Part shown: positions 8,843 through 18,848 of the stretch, piece by piece
Layout: each line of letters starts with the position of its first letter
Numbering within the stretch: position 1 is the first letter of the stretch
Assembly (NCBI RefSeq): GCF_003991425.1
Contig: NZ_CP034346.1
Span: 2,083,501-2,147,500 of the forward strand
Length of the DNA stretch: 64,000 bases
Direction: 5' to 3'
DNA from: Paenibacillus lutimineralis
GTDB lineage: Bacteria > Bacillota > Bacilli > Paenibacillales > Paenibacillaceae
Notes under the pieces: generated by a model
What the model was told of the DNA's origin: nothing
Databases searched by the model: none
Seen by the model: the letters and a program-made list of their open reading frames with translations, nothing else
Translations under genes and position numbers: made by a program

Positions 8843-10798
8843 ATGAAGATCTCCAGGCTTACGATAAGAAGAAGATTGTTCATGCTGCTGTTTATGCTAT
8901 GTGTGCTGTTCCTGGCTCTCGTTGCCCGGCTAGCTTATGTACAATTGGGTAAGGGTGCAGAGTTGTCGGCGAAGGCAGAGGATTCCTGGCGGCGCAACAT
9001 TCCTTATTCCGCGAAGCGCGGCGAGATTAGTGATCGCAATGGGAATGTGCTCGCTTATAATGTAACGACTCCTACAATTATGGCGATCCCTGTACAGGTG
9101 AAATCGCCGGAGACAACGGCGCGCAGTCTGTCGCCTCTACTTGGGATGAACGAGGAAGCCGTGCTTAAAGTAATCACTAAGAAAGAATCCATAGTCAGGC
9201 TACAGCCCGGGGGTCGCAAAATTACGATGGAAAAGGCACAAGAAATTCGTGATTTGGATCTGCCGGGTATTGTTGTTGCCGAAGACAATAAAAGATATTA
9301 TCCTTATGGAGGACTTGCCGCGCATATTCTGGGCTTCACCGGAGGATATAATCAAGGATTGACTGGTCTAGAGAGCAAATATGACAGCGAGCTGAACGGG
9401 ATGAATGGCAGTGTGTCTTATCTGTCCGATGCTGGCGGAAGATTGATGCCAGGCTCATCAGAGGTCTATGTAGAGCCCAAGGATGGACTGAATCTGCAGC
9501 TGACGATTGATAAGTCGATTCAGAGCATTATAGAGCGAGAGCTCGATCAAGCGATGGCCAGGCTAAATGCCAATTCTGCGTTGACGATCGCGATGAACCC
9601 GAAGACGGGTGAGATTTTGGGTATGGCGGGTAGGCCTGGATTTGATCCGGCTAATTATCAAGATGTCGATCCTCAGGTATATAACCGGAATCTTCCGATC
9701 TGGATGACCTATGAACCGGGTTCAACCTTCAAGATTATTACGCTGGCGGCTGCTCTAGAAGAACAGAAGGTCGATCTGCTGCATGATCAATTCTTTGATC
9801 CGGGTTTTGCTAAGGTAGGCGGGGCTACGCTTCGCTGTTGGAAGAGAGGCGGGCATGGCAGCCAGACCTTCCTGCAGGTCGTCGAAAATTCCTGTAACCC
9901 TGGGTTTGTTGCTCTGGGTCAGCGCTTGGGTAAGGAGACTTTATTTAAGTATATTAAGGATTTCGGTTTTGGCAGTAAGACGGGTATCGATCTCAGCGGC
10001 GAAGAGAATGGGATTCTGTTCAAATTGTCCCAGGTCGGCCCAGTGGAGCTGGCAACAACCTCCTTTGGCCAAGGTGTATCGGTGACGCCGATCCAGCAGA
10101 TCACCGCTGTGTCGGCAGCCATTAACGGTGGCAAGCTATTCAAGCCTTACGTGGCCAAATCATGGACGAATCCGGATACTGGGCAGGTTGTTGATGTTAC
10201 AGAGCCGCAGATCGTCCGTCAGGTGATCTCTGAGGATACTTCGAAGAAGGTACGGGCCGCGCTTGAGAGTGTGGTAGCGAACGGTACAGGCGGCAATGCA
10301 TTCATCGACGGGTATCGCGTAGGAGGCAAGACGGGGACGGCCCAGAAGGTAATAAACGGACGTTATTCTGCCAATGAGCATATCGTGTCATTCATCGGCT
10401 TCGCGCCAGCGGATGATCCACAAATCGTCGTATATACGGCGGTGGACAATCCGCAGGGAATTCAGTTCGGTGGTGTAGTAGCAGCGCCAATCGTACGCAA
10501 CATCCTTGCCGATGCGCTCGACTATTTGAATATTCCGCCCCGCAAGGATCAGGTTGCGAAGAAGTATAAGTACGGTGAGACGCCGGTCGTTACGGTTCCT
10601 GATCTGATCGGCTACACGGCGCAGGATATCTATGAAGATATGAACATGAATTTTAATCTGGTGAAATCAGGCGCTGGCTCTGTTGTCATCAATCAGGCCC
10701 CAAAAGCGGGTACAAGAGTGGATAAAGGCTCAACAATCCGCATTTATATGGGAAGTGAGGCTGAGGCCGAACACGAGCATGAAGACGAGCATGAGTAG
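8843..10798 (+). CDS. spoVD: Stage V sporulation protein D, spore cortex transpeptidase
   Basis: A 651-aa class B PBP, paralogous to the preceding gene and of the length expected for SpoVD. It acts with SpoVE on spore cortex peptidoglycan. It has an N-terminal anchor (about 13-31), a dimerisation domain with RRNIPYSAKRGEISDRNG, active-site S294 in EPGSTFK, SCNPGF as the second motif (the SxN position reads SCN), and KTGTAQK near 496. A single C-terminal PASTA repeat (from about 585) and a His/Glu-rich tail follow; SpoVD characteristically has one PASTA where PBP2B has two. The ATG follows GGGGGG, which can be hidden by the leader stem. Confidence 0.93.
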   Translation: MKISRLTIRRRLFMLLFMLCVLFLALVARLAYVQLGKGAELSAKAEDSWRRNIPYSAKRGEISDRNGNVLAYNVTTPTIMAIPVQVKSPETTARSLSPLLGMNEEAVLKVITKKESIVRLQPGGRKITMEKAQEIRDLDLPGIVVAEDNKRYYPYGGLAAHILGFTGGYNQGLTGLESKYDSELNGMNGSVSYLSDAGGRLMPGSSEVYVEPKDGLNLQLTIDKSIQSIIERELDQAMARLNANSALTIAMNPKTGEILGMAGRPGFDPANYQDVDPQVYNRNLPIWMTYEPGSTFKIITLAAALEEQKVDLLHDQFFDPGFAKVGGATLRCWKRGGHGSQTFLQVVENSCNPGFVALGQRLGKETLFKYIKDFGFGSKTGIDLSGEENGILFKLSQVGPVELATTSFGQGVSVTPIQQITAVSAAINGGKLFKPYVAKSWTNPDTGQVVDVTEPQIVRQVISEDTSKKVRAALESVVANGTGGNAFIDGYRVGGKTGTAQKVINGRYSANEHIVSFIGFAPADDPQIVVYTAVDNPQGIQFGGVVAAPIVRNILADALDYLNIPPRKDQVAKKYKYGETPVVTVPDLIGYTAQDIYEDMNMNFNLVKSGAGSVVINQAPKAGTRVDKGSTIRIYMGSEAEAEHEHEDEHE

Positions 10799-10933
10799 CC
10801 TTAGCAATAAGGAGATTGGTAGACGGGAGAATACTGTACCACCAACTTCTCATTTCAGTGAAATAATATCCTGAATTGAATTTGTTTTGGCGATACTATA
10901 AATATCGGTAAGATGTTGACGGAGGGGTAACAT

Positions 10934-12424
10934 ATGCTGCTTAAAGATTTAGCAACTTATTTAATAGCTTCGGAAATTTCGGGAGATGAGAACGTAGATT
11001 GTCAGGGGATCTGCTTTGATTCCAGACAAGTGAATCGTGGCGATCTGTTCCTTTGTCTGCCGGGACATACCGTTGACGGCCATCAATATGCGAAGCAGGC
11101 AGCTGAGCAGGGGGCTAGTGCGCTGGTCGTACAGCGCTTCCTGGAAGAGGTTCCGCTGCCGCAGCTCAAAGTGAAGGACAGCCGTCTCGCCATGGCAGTA
11201 CTTGGTAATATATTTTTTGATTATCCCAGCAATCATTTGAAAGCAATCGGTATTACTGGAACGAACGGGAAGACGACAACAACCTATTTGATTGAGCGTA
11301 TATTGCTGGATCAGGGGATGAAGCCGGGGTTGATCGGTACGATCGAGCGCCGCTTTGATGGAAAGGCAGTTCCTATGCCGCGGACGACTCCGGAAGCGCT
11401 GGATTTGCAGCGCTACCTGCACGAAATGGTACAAGAAGACGCTTCTCATTGCGTGATGGAGGTATCCTCTCATGCGCTTGAACAGGGCCGGGTAAAGGGT
11501 ACACATTTCCGTACAGCCGTGTTTACTAACCTGACCCAGGACCATCTGGATTATCATGAGACGATGGAGGCATACAGGGCAGCAAAGGGATTATTCTTCT
11601 CACGTCTTGGTAATGAGTATCCGCAAGATCCGACTGAACGGAGTTATGCGGTGTTGAATGTGGATGATGCGGCTTCTGATTACTTTGCTAAGCTGACCTC
11701 GGCAGAGACGATTACGTATGGGGTAGACCATCAAGCAGACGTTAAAGCCTCGAACATCTCTGTGACAGCGCGGGGAACCACCTTCCATATAGAGACTTTC
11801 CGCGGCAGTGCGGACATTACTTTGCGTATGGTCGGCAAATTCAATGTATATAATGCCTTGGCTGCTATCGCAACAACTTTATTGGAAGGCATTCCGCTTG
11901 AGAGCATCAAGGAGAGTCTGGAATCGATCAAGGGGGTTGAAGGCCGGGTAGAAGCTGTAGACGAGGGCCAATCCTTTACGGTTATCGTGGATTACGCTCA
12001 TACTCCTGACGGTCTAGAGAATGTACTGCGCACGGTCAATGAATTTGCCAAAGGCCGGGTCATTTGCGTGTTTGGCTGCGGCGGAGACCGGGACCGGAAG
12101 AAGCGTCCAATCATGGGCAAGATCGCAGCAAAGTACGGAGATCACGTTATTATCACATCGGATAATCCGCGGACAGAGGACCCAGTATTGATATTGAAAG
12201 ATATCGAGGCAGGACTTATAGAAGACAATATTCCGCTCGATCGTTATGAACTGATCGTAGACCGCCATGCAGCGATTCAAAAGGCTATTGAAATGGCAAG
12301 CCATGACGATGTAGTATTGATTGCGGGGAAAGGACATGAGACCTATCAGATCATTGGTAAGGAAGTACATGATTTTGATGATCGTCTCATTGCCAAAGAA
12401 GCGATAAGGGGTTTAGTAAAGTGA
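10934..12424 (+). CDS. murE: UDP-MurNAc-tripeptide synthetase MurE (meso-DAP-adding)
   Basis: A 496-aa Mur ligase that adds meso-diaminopimelate to UDP-MurNAc-L-Ala-D-Glu in the cytoplasm. The P-loop GITGTNGKTTTT is near residues 107-118. The DNPR signature (SDNPRTEDP, about 408-416) predicts meso-DAP rather than lysine. This fits a dapL gene elsewhere in the window. ATG 10934 follows GGAGGGG. Its stop overlaps the murF start by 4 nt (GTGA), so the two are translationally coupled. Confidence 0.96.
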   Translation: MLLKDLATYLIASEISGDENVDCQGICFDSRQVNRGDLFLCLPGHTVDGHQYAKQAAEQGASALVVQRFLEEVPLPQLKVKDSRLAMAVLGNIFFDYPSNHLKAIGITGTNGKTTTTYLIERILLDQGMKPGLIGTIERRFDGKAVPMPRTTPEALDLQRYLHEMVQEDASHCVMEVSSHALEQGRVKGTHFRTAVFTNLTQDHLDYHETMEAYRAAKGLFFSRLGNEYPQDPTERSYAVLNVDDAASDYFAKLTSAETITYGVDHQADVKASNISVTARGTTFHIETFRGSADITLRMVGKFNVYNALAAIATTLLEGIPLESIKESLESIKGVEGRVEAVDEGQSFTVIVDYAHTPDGLENVLRTVNEFAKGRVICVFGCGGDRDRKKRPIMGKIAAKYGDHVIITSDNPRTEDPVLILKDIEAGLIEDNIPLDRYELIVDRHAAIQKAIEMASHDDVVLIAGKGHETYQIIGKEVHDFDDRLIAKEAIRGLVK

Positions 12425-13818
12425 TAAAAAGAAAATTAGCGGACATTGCCGCCATGTGCGGTGGACAGGTGGCTAATGCCGATGATAACAACTTAATAAT
12501 TCATGGAGTGATTACTGATTCCAGACATATTCAGCAGGGTTGCCTATTCGTGCCTCTATCTGGTGAGAGATTCGACGGACACGCCTTCGTGGCAGACAGT
12601 CTGGCAAGCGGGGCGGGCGCCGCATTATGGGAACGGGCTAAAGGCAACCCTCCAGGACCGGCTGTTCTGGTCGACAACGCCCTTGAAGCGATGCAACTCC
12701 TCGCTAAGAGCTATCTCGCTGCCGTAGGCGCTAAGGTAGTCGGAATTACCGGCAGCAACGGGAAGACGACGACTAAGGACCTGTTGTTTGCCCTACTGGC
12801 TACTACTTATAAAGTGCATAAGACGAGCGGCAACTATAACAATCATATTGGGATGCCGCTTACCATCCTGGATATGCCGGAGGATACCGAGATAGCTGTG
12901 CTTGAGATGGGCATGAGCGGCCGCTATGAAATCGAATTTCTTTCAAAGCTCGCTGAACCGGAGGCGGCCATCGTTACCAATATCGGCGAATCACATTTGG
13001 AGCAACTCGGTTCCCGTCTTGAGATTGCCCGCGCCAAGCTAGAGATTCTGTCAGGAATGAAGACGGGCGGCTTGTTCATATACATTGGCGATGAACCTTT
13101 AATTACCGAGGTGCTGGCTGATCCGAATACACCAAAACCGGAGCAGCTGCATACACTGACTTTTGGTGTAAATGGAAATCATGATATTTATCCGAGCGGA
13201 ATCATGTTCCTGGAGCATGGCACCATGTTCACCCCGAACGTTGGGGAGACGCCGCTGGAGCTGCCGCTTCTTGGCGAGCATAATGTTGTAAATTGCCTTG
13301 CAGCACTTGCGGTTGCCAGACACTATGGCGTAACGGAGGCCAATATGAAAGAAGGCCTTAAGCATGCGGAGCTAACTGGGATGCGGATTGAGATCATTGA
13401 AGGCGCGAATGGGGTTACTATTCTGAACGATGCCTATAATGCGAGCCCTACATCTGTGAGAGCAGCGGTTAATGTGCTGAACAAGATGAAGGGATATCGG
13501 AACAAAATCGCCGTACTCGGGGATATGCTTGAGCTCGGAGAGGATGAAGTGCAGTTCCATCAAGAAGTGGGAGAGTATTTAACAACGGAGAATACGGATT
13601 TGTTGTTTACGTACGGGCGCCTGGGCAAGGAAATTGCTGTAGGGGCGAAGAAACACCTCGCTCCGGACAATATTTATGCATACGATGATAAAAGCGAGCT
13701 TATTCATAAATTAATCAGTGTACTTCATCCGAAGGATGTTGTACTGGTGAAGGCCTCACGCGGAATGAAGCTTGAAGAAGTCGTCGAAGCGGTCAAACAT
13801 AGCAAATTACATCAATAA
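12421..13818 (+). CDS. murF: UDP-MurNAc-tripeptide:D-Ala-D-Ala ligase MurF
   Basis: A 465-aa Mur ligase that attaches D-alanyl-D-alanine to complete the UDP-MurNAc-pentapeptide. The P-loop [13 protein letters not shown] is near residue 111, NDAYNASP near 340, and GDMLELG near 366; all are MurF-typical. The GTG start is coupled to the murE stop, and mraY begins 25 nt after its end. Confidence 0.96.
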   Translation: MIKRKLADIAAMCGGQVANADDNNLIIHGVITDSRHIQQGCLFVPLSGERFDGHAFVADSLASGAGAALWERAKGNPPGPAVLVDNALEAMQLLAKSYLAAVGAKVVGITGSNGKTTTKDLLFALLATTYKVHKTSGNYNNHIGMPLTILDMPEDTEIAVLEMGMSGRYEIEFLSKLAEPEAAIVTNIGESHLEQLGSRLEIARAKLEILSGMKTGGLFIYIGDEPLITEVLADPNTPKPEQLHTLTFGVNGNHDIYPSGIMFLEHGTMFTPNVGETPLELPLLGEHNVVNCLAALAVARHYGVTEANMKEGLKHAELTGMRIEIIEGANGVTILNDAYNASPTSVRAAVNVLNKMKGYRNKIAVLGDMLELGEDEVQFHQEVGEYLTTENTDLLFTYGRLGKEIAVGAKKHLAPDNIYAYDDKSELIHKLISVLHPKDVVLVKASRGMKLEEVVEAVKHSKLHQ

Positions 13819-13843
13819 TTACCGGCGAGAGGAGGGTGATCCC

Positions 13844-14809
13844 ATGGATTACGGACTTATCTTATTAACGATTGGAGTATCTTTCATTTTGGCTGTCATA
13901 TCAGCCCCTCTATTAATCCCTTTATTGCGACGGATGAAATTCGGTCAGCAAATTCGCGTAGAAGGGCCGCAGAGTCATCAGAAGAAAGCAGGCACGCCTA
14001 CAATGGGCGGAGTTGTCATTATATTAGCTTTTACGATCGCATATTTGAAATTCTCGGTAGTGAACACAGACTTCTATGTCTTGCTGGTAGCTACTCTGGG
14101 CTTTGGGCTGGTAGGGTTTCTTGATGATTACATTAAAATTGTATTCAAACGATCCCTGGGACTGACACCTAAGCAGAAACTATTTGGTCAACTACTATTC
14201 GCCGGTATTATTACAGCATTGCTTATATCGGAAGGACATAGCACAGCGATTGGCATTCCAGGAACGGACTTCGCCTTCGATTTAGGACCTTGGTTCTATT
14301 ATCCCTTTATTATTCTGATGATGCTGGCGATCAGCAATGCGGTCAATTTCACAGATGGCCTCGATGGCCTTCTGTCCGGTGTTAGCGGCATTGCCTTCGG
14401 CGCGTATGCAATTATCGCCATGCAGGCTACTTCCATGGTAGCAGCAGTCTGCGCGGCGGCTATGATCGGGGCGGTGATTGGATTTCTAGTGTTCAACGCG
14501 CACCCGGCCAAGGTGTTTATGGGCGATACTGGTTCGCTTGGCATCGGCGGGGCGATTGCCGGAATTGCGATCGTAACGAAGAGTGAACTGCTATTTTTAG
14601 TCATCGGCGGCGTTTTCGTTATTGAGATGCTGTCGGTCGTATTGCAGGTAATCTCTTTCAAGACACGCGGCAAAAGAATTTTTAAAATGAGCCCGATACA
14701 TCACCATTTCGAGCTGTCAGGTTGGTCGGAATGGCGTGTTGTTACGACATTTTGGGCGGTCGGCCTCGTGCTAGCTGTCGTTGGACTTTATTTGAACAAG
14801 GGGTTGTAG
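13844..14809 (+). CDS. mraY: Phospho-MurNAc-pentapeptide translocase MraY
   Basis: A 321-aa polytopic membrane enzyme that transfers phospho-MurNAc-pentapeptide to undecaprenyl phosphate, making lipid I. About ten hydrophobic segments are visible. The Mg-binding FLDDYIK and NFTDGLDGL motifs, the FMGDTGSLG motif and SPIHHHFEL near the C-terminus are intact. ATG 13844 follows a near-perfect GAGGAGGGTGAT site; in-frame codons upstream lie within murF and are not needed. It is two bases from murD. Confidence 0.96.
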   Translation: MDYGLILLTIGVSFILAVISAPLLIPLLRRMKFGQQIRVEGPQSHQKKAGTPTMGGVVIILAFTIAYLKFSVVNTDFYVLLVATLGFGLVGFLDDYIKIVFKRSLGLTPKQKLFGQLLFAGIITALLISEGHSTAIGIPGTDFAFDLGPWFYYPFIILMMLAISNAVNFTDGLDGLLSGVSGIAFGAYAIIAMQATSMVAAVCAAAMIGAVIGFLVFNAHPAKVFMGDTGSLGIGGAIAGIAIVTKSELLFLVIGGVFVIEMLSVVLQVISFKTRGKRIFKMSPIHHHFELSGWSEWRVVTTFWAVGLVLAVVGLYLNKGL

Positions 14810-14811
14810 AG

Positions 14812-16236
14812 ATGAATCATCCAGAACAGTATCGGGGACGACAAGTTGTCGTCCTCGGTTTAGCAAAAAGCGGTGTACAGGTTGCCAAGAGCCTTCATCA
14901 TTATGGAGCCCTAGTTACAGTAAATGATAGGAAGACGCGAGAAGAGAGTCCCGAAGCTTCTGAACTAGAGGCTTTGGGAATTTCTGTTGTATGCGGAGGA
15001 CATCCGGACGGACTTATTTCTTCGTCTGTAGAACTTGTGGTGAAGAACCCGGGCATCCCGTACAGCGCTCCACCTGTCGTTCAGGCGCTGGAGCTCGGCA
15101 TCGATGTTGTAACTGAGGTAGAGGTGGCCTATCATCTAAGTCAAGCACCGATCATCGGCATTACCGGTTCGAATGGGAAGACGACGACAACTACTTGGAT
15201 CGGCAATATGTTGAATGCTGCCGGACTTAATCCGATTGTTGCGGGAAATATCGGTACACCGCTCTGTGAAGCTGCCGAGCAGTCCGTGGAAGAGAATTGG
15301 CTTGTAGCTGAGCTCAGCAGCTTCCAGCTAAAGGGCACCAAAGACTTTAAGCCCAAAGTGGCTGTGCTGCTTAATGTTGCCGAGACGCATCTGGATTATC
15401 ATGGCTCAATGGAGGATTATGTCGCTTCCAAGACGAAGCTGTTCGCCAATCAGACAGCGGACGACATCGCTGTCGTAAACTGGGATGACCCCGTCTGCCG
15501 CGAGTTAGTCCCTCACTTGAAGGCGAGATTAATTCCATTCTCGATGACAGAGGAATTAAGAATCGAGGGTGTATTCGTTACGCCGTCCTATATTTCCGAA
15601 GTCGATGATGAATTGGAGCGAACTGTTGTATATCGCGATAAGGACGGACATATCAAGCCGATTATTACAGTGGAAGAAATCGGCCTGCTCGGCCGCTTCA
15701 ATGTGGGGAACGCAATGGCTGCGATCGCCGCTTCCATAGCGGCAGGTGCGGAGTCCGAGCGGCTTACTGAGCCTTTGCGTACATTCAAAGGGGTGGAGCA
15801 TCGGCTCGAATTTGTGGAAGTGAAGCATAAGGTAGCCTATTACAATAACTCCAAAGCGACGAATGGCAAAGCAACGATCAATGCGCTTGGGGCTCTGAAC
15901 AAACCAATCGTATTGATCGCAGGAGGGCTAGATCGTGGCTCTGATTACATGGAGCTGCTGCCGGCCTTCGAGAAGAAAGTGAAAGCGGTGGTTGCGCTTG
16001 GACAGACGAAGGAGAAAATCGCCAAGGTCGCACAGCTTGCAGGTCTAACCGATATCGTCATTGTCGATAATGTTGACAGTGCCGCCTCCACGCTAAGGAA
16101 GGCGATCTTGCAGGCTGCAGAACTCGCTAGCCCTGGAGATATTGTCTTACTATCTCCGGCTTGTGCAAGCTGGGATATGTTCAGTTCCTATGAAGAGCGT
16201 GGACGCATTTTTAAAGAGGCGGTGCATACCCTTTAA
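14812..16236 (+). CDS. murD: UDP-MurNAc-L-alanine:D-glutamate ligase MurD
   Basis: A 474-aa Mur ligase that adds D-glutamate to UDP-MurNAc-L-Ala. The P-loop [14 protein letters not shown] is near residue 117, NVAETHLDYHGS near 192, the NNSKATN motif near 345, and LLSPACASWDMF near the C-terminus, all standard for MurD. I chose ATG 14812 because AAGGGGTTG lies before it and the protein then opens with the Rossmann-like VVVLGLAKSG region. Its stop codon lies within the base of a stem-loop. Confidence 0.96.
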   Translation: MNHPEQYRGRQVVVLGLAKSGVQVAKSLHHYGALVTVNDRKTREESPEASELEALGISVVCGGHPDGLISSSVELVVKNPGIPYSAPPVVQALELGIDVVTEVEVAYHLSQAPIIGITGSNGKTTTTTWIGNMLNAAGLNPIVAGNIGTPLCEAAEQSVEENWLVAELSSFQLKGTKDFKPKVAVLLNVAETHLDYHGSMEDYVASKTKLFANQTADDIAVVNWDDPVCRELVPHLKARLIPFSMTEELRIEGVFVTPSYISEVDDELERTVVYRDKDGHIKPIITVEEIGLLGRFNVGNAMAAIAASIAAGAESERLTEPLRTFKGVEHRLEFVEVKHKVAYYNNSKATNGKATINALGALNKPIVLIAGGLDRGSDYMELLPAFEKKVKAVVALGQTKEKIAKVAQLAGLTDIVIVDNVDSAASTLRKAILQAAELASPGDIVLLSPACASWDMFSSYEERGRIFKEAVHTL

Positions 16237-16268
16237 GTAGGGGGGTGGAAAAGCCCCTACTTTCCTTA
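16235..16268 (+). terminator. Stem-loop between murD and spoVE, possible weak terminator or attenuator
   Basis: AAGTAGGGG (16235-16243) and CCCCTACTT (16254-16262) form a perfect 9-bp stem with a 10-nt loop; the following bases are TCCTT, so the U-tract is poor. The murD stop TAA overlaps the left arm. It may reduce read-through into spoVE or only stabilise the mRNA. Confidence 0.6.
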
Positions 16269-16285
16269 AAAAGGTGGCTGCCACG

Positions 16286-17383
16286 ATGAATAAGAGCCGA
16301 AAGGCGCCGGATTTCTGGCTACTAGCCAGTATTTTGTCCCTGCTGACGATCGGAATTGTAATGGTATATAGCGCGGGCTCTGTGCTCGGTTTTCATGATT
16401 ACGGAGATCCCTTTTATTTTGTGAAGCGTCAGGCTTTATTTGCTGTTCTTGGCCTGGTGGCCATGTTCTTTACGATGAACTTTGATTATCGCTTGTTGAA
16501 GAGATATGCAAAAATAGGGCTGATCGTCTGCTTCGCCCTGCTGGTCATCGTATTGATTCCGGGAATTGGCGTAGTTAGGGGCGGAGCGAGAAGCTGGCTA
16601 GGCATTAGCTCGTTCGGTATTCAGCCCTCTGAATTTATGAAGCTTGGCATGATTCTCTTTCTGTCCTATTGGCTCAGTAAGGAGGATTATAGAATCACTC
16701 ATTTTACGAGAGGCCTGCTGCCTCCGCTCGGCATCATTGGTCTAGCCTTTGGCACGATTATGCTACAGCCGGATCTGGGTACCGGTACAGTAATGCTGGG
16801 AGCCTCGATGTTGATCGTATTTACGGCTGGTGCGAGAATCAAGCACCTGGCTGGACTAGCAGCCGTGGGTGCTATCGGCTTTGTCGGACTTATTCTGGCC
16901 GCACCTTACCGCTTGGCGAGAATTACGGCATTTCTTGATCCATGGTCCGATCCTCTGGGTGCGGGTTATCAGATTATTCAGTCCCTGTACGCGATTGGTC
17001 CCGGCGGCCTAGCTGGCTTGGGACTGGGGATGAGCAGACAGAAATATAGCTATGTACCGGAGCCCCAGACGGACTTTATATTTTCGATCTTAGCGGAGGA
17101 GCTTGGCTTCATCGGTGGATTGCTCGTTCTGATGTTATTCCTGATCCTAATCTGGCGTGGTATGAGAGTCGCGATGACGATTGATGATGCGTTTGGAAGT
17201 TTGCTTGCGGTCGGGATCGTTGGTATGGTAGGGGTTCAGGTTGTTATTAATATCGGTGTAGTAATCGGCCTTATGCCAGTTACAGGCATCACTTTGCCGC
17301 TGATAAGCTACGGTGGCTCATCGTTGACCTTAATGCTTACAGCTCTAGGCATTTTACTTAATTTATCCCGTTTTGCGAGGTGA
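16286..17383 (+). CDS. spoVE: SEDS-family glycosyltransferase SpoVE (FtsW-like)
   Basis: A 365-aa polytopic membrane protein of the SEDS family (peptidoglycan polymerases). About ten membrane segments are visible; GARSWLG, QPSEFMKL, LQPDLGTG and the C-terminal GMMPVTG-like segment (GLMPVTGITLPLISYGGSS) are intact. Its position before murG and its partner spoVD upstream favour the sporulation enzyme SpoVE, as in Bacillus, although family sequence alone cannot exclude FtsW. A GTG at 16274 gives four more residues, but AAAGGTGG at 16270-16277 is correctly spaced for ATG 16286. Confidence 0.88.
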   Translation: MNKSRKAPDFWLLASILSLLTIGIVMVYSAGSVLGFHDYGDPFYFVKRQALFAVLGLVAMFFTMNFDYRLLKRYAKIGLIVCFALLVIVLIPGIGVVRGGARSWLGISSFGIQPSEFMKLGMILFLSYWLSKEDYRITHFTRGLLPPLGIIGLAFGTIMLQPDLGTGTVMLGASMLIVFTAGARIKHLAGLAAVGAIGFVGLILAAPYRLARITAFLDPWSDPLGAGYQIIQSLYAIGPGGLAGLGLGMSRQKYSYVPEPQTDFIFSILAEELGFIGGLLVLMLFLILIWRGMRVAMTIDDAFGSLLAVGIVGMVGVQVVINIGVVIGLMPVTGITLPLISYGGSSLTLMLTALGILLNLSRFAR

Positions 17384-17387
17384 AGGT

Positions 17388-18506
17388 ATGCGCGTCGTAT
17401 TGACCGGCGGTGGTACGGGAGGACATATCTACCCGGCACTTGCCGTTGCTAATCAATGTGCTCTAGAGGAGCCTAACTCTGAATTTCTATATATCGGTGG
17501 ACAGAAAGGTTTGGAGAGTTCGATCGTACCGAAGGCGGATATCGCTTTTAAGTCGATTGAGATCACGGGCTTTCGCCGTAAATTATCTTTTGAAAATGTG
17601 AAGACAGTCATGCGCTTCCTAAAAGGGGTTCAACAATCCAAGCAGATGCTGCGTGAGTTCAAACCGGACGTTGTGATCGGTACAGGTGGATATGTATGCG
17701 GTCCGGTCGTATATGCGGCCGCGAAGCTGGGCATTCCGTCAATGATCCACGAGCAGAATGCAGTTCCAGGATTAACGAATCGCTTTTTGAGCAAGTATGT
17801 AGATACCGTTGCAGTAAGCTTCGATGAATCGATGTCCTTGTTCCCAGGAAGCAAGCATGTAATCTATACAGGAAATCCACGTGCGACTACGGTCGTATCA
17901 GCGAATAAGAATAAAGGATATGAATCATTGGGCGTGTCCAAGGACCGTCCAATTGTGGTGCTTGTTGGCGGTAGTCAAGGGGCGAGAGCTATCAATGAGG
18001 CGATGGTGCAAATGGCTACGGAATTGAATAATTTGCCGGACATCACCTTCGTCTATGTAACAGGTAATAACTATTACGAACCAACGCTGAAATCGATTGA
18101 GAGCAAGCTGGGCGGTCTGCCTGGTAATTTACTGATTCTCCCTTATGTTCACAATATGCCTGAGGTGCTTGCAGCAACCTCCTTGATCGTTAACCGAGCC
18201 GGGGCTTCCTTCCTGGCTGAGATCACTTCGCTCGGCTTACCTTCCATTCTGATCCCTTCGCCGAATGTGACGAACAACCATCAGGAGAAGAATGCCAGAT
18301 CATTGGAGAAAGCCGGTGCGGCCGAAGTGATCCTGGAGCCGGATCTTACCGGCCAAGGGCTGTTTGAAGGTATCCGGCGAATTATGCAGGATGCCAACCT
18401 GCATACAGCCATGTCTGCCGCTTCGCGTGGTCTTGGCAAGCCGGATTCGGCACAGTTGATCGTGGCCGAGATGAAGAGGTTGTCCAGCAAACAAGCAAAA
18501 GCCTAG
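17388..18506 (+). CDS. murG: Undecaprenyl-PP-MurNAc-pentapeptide GlcNAc transferase MurG
   Basis: A 372-aa peripheral membrane GT28 glycosyltransferase that converts lipid I to lipid II. The N-terminal glycine-rich GGGTGGHIYPALA (residues 7-19), the IHEQNAVPG motif near 125, GGSQGARAIN near 189 and the UDP-GlcNAc region NRAGASFLAEI near 272 are present. ATG 17388 follows GAGGTGAAGG and lies five bases after the spoVE stop. A 342-nt gene-free stretch follows before murB. Confidence 0.96.
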   Translation: MRVVLTGGGTGGHIYPALAVANQCALEEPNSEFLYIGGQKGLESSIVPKADIAFKSIEITGFRRKLSFENVKTVMRFLKGVQQSKQMLREFKPDVVIGTGGYVCGPVVYAAAKLGIPSMIHEQNAVPGLTNRFLSKYVDTVAVSFDESMSLFPGSKHVIYTGNPRATTVVSANKNKGYESLGVSKDRPIVVLVGGSQGARAINEAMVQMATELNNLPDITFVYVTGNNYYEPTLKSIESKLGGLPGNLLILPYVHNMPEVLAATSLIVNRAGASFLAEITSLGLPSILIPSPNVTNNHQEKNARSLEKAGAAEVILEPDLTGQGLFEGIRRIMQDANLHTAMSAASRGLGKPDSAQLIVAEMKRLSSKQAKA

Positions 18507-18570
18507 AATAGGATCCTTGGGCCGAATGTAGCAGCCAGCTAAGACGAGCCTGTAAGCGGCAATCTGGGCT

Positions 18571-18623
18571 ATTGTCACACTCTAGGGTAGGAAGGCATAA
18601 GATACCCTATACATCGTGACAAT
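18571..18623 (+). other. Two-step inverted repeat in the murG-murB gap
   Basis: ATTGTCAC (18571-18578) pairs with GTGACAAT (18616-18623) and, inside it, TAGGGTA (18583-18589) pairs with TACCCTA (18603-18609); the loop is 13 nt. No T-run follows. It may be a regulatory leader structure for the murB-murA part of the operon or a protein-binding site. The preceding bases 18507-18570 show nothing I recognise. Confidence 0.6.
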
Positions 18624-18635
18624 CGTTAGAAGAAA

Positions 18636-18696
18636 GTTCAAAAAGTCCACCTACTTAATCCAACCTTTTCGGTGCTGAAAACCAGACTTTTTGAAC
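18636..18696 (-). repeat. Internally deleted mini copy of the repeat family, inverted
   Basis: Both ends are intact: GTTCAAAAAGTCC at the left and GACTTTTTGAAC at the right. Read on the minus strand it runs GTTCAAAAAGTC, then TTTTCAGCACCG, AAGGTTGGATTAAG, and then directly to the far end. It therefore keeps the first third of the full element and lacks about 105 bases. It lies 153 bases before the murB start. Confidence 0.82.
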
Positions 18697-18848
18697 ACTC
18701 ACTTAATGCGACCGTACAGGAGGGAGCGTTCTTGGCAAGTTCAGCTTGGCTGCAGGCAGTGTCTGGTGTCCATGGCAATTTATATGCCTGGGACGAAAGG
18801 GTTGCCGATAAGGTCGGCCTATGTGCAGGATCAAAGGGGGACTATAGG

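Noticed and set aside
10869..10910. Possible promoter (TTGAAT and TATAAA) before murE
   Set aside because: The spacing is only about 15 bases and alternatives are equally poor, so I do not list it as a promoter.
18672..18848. Upstream extension of the murB frame
   Set aside because: It starts in the mini repeat and adds 59 residues not found in MurB; the internal ATG 18849 has the proper ribosome site and gives the normal length.
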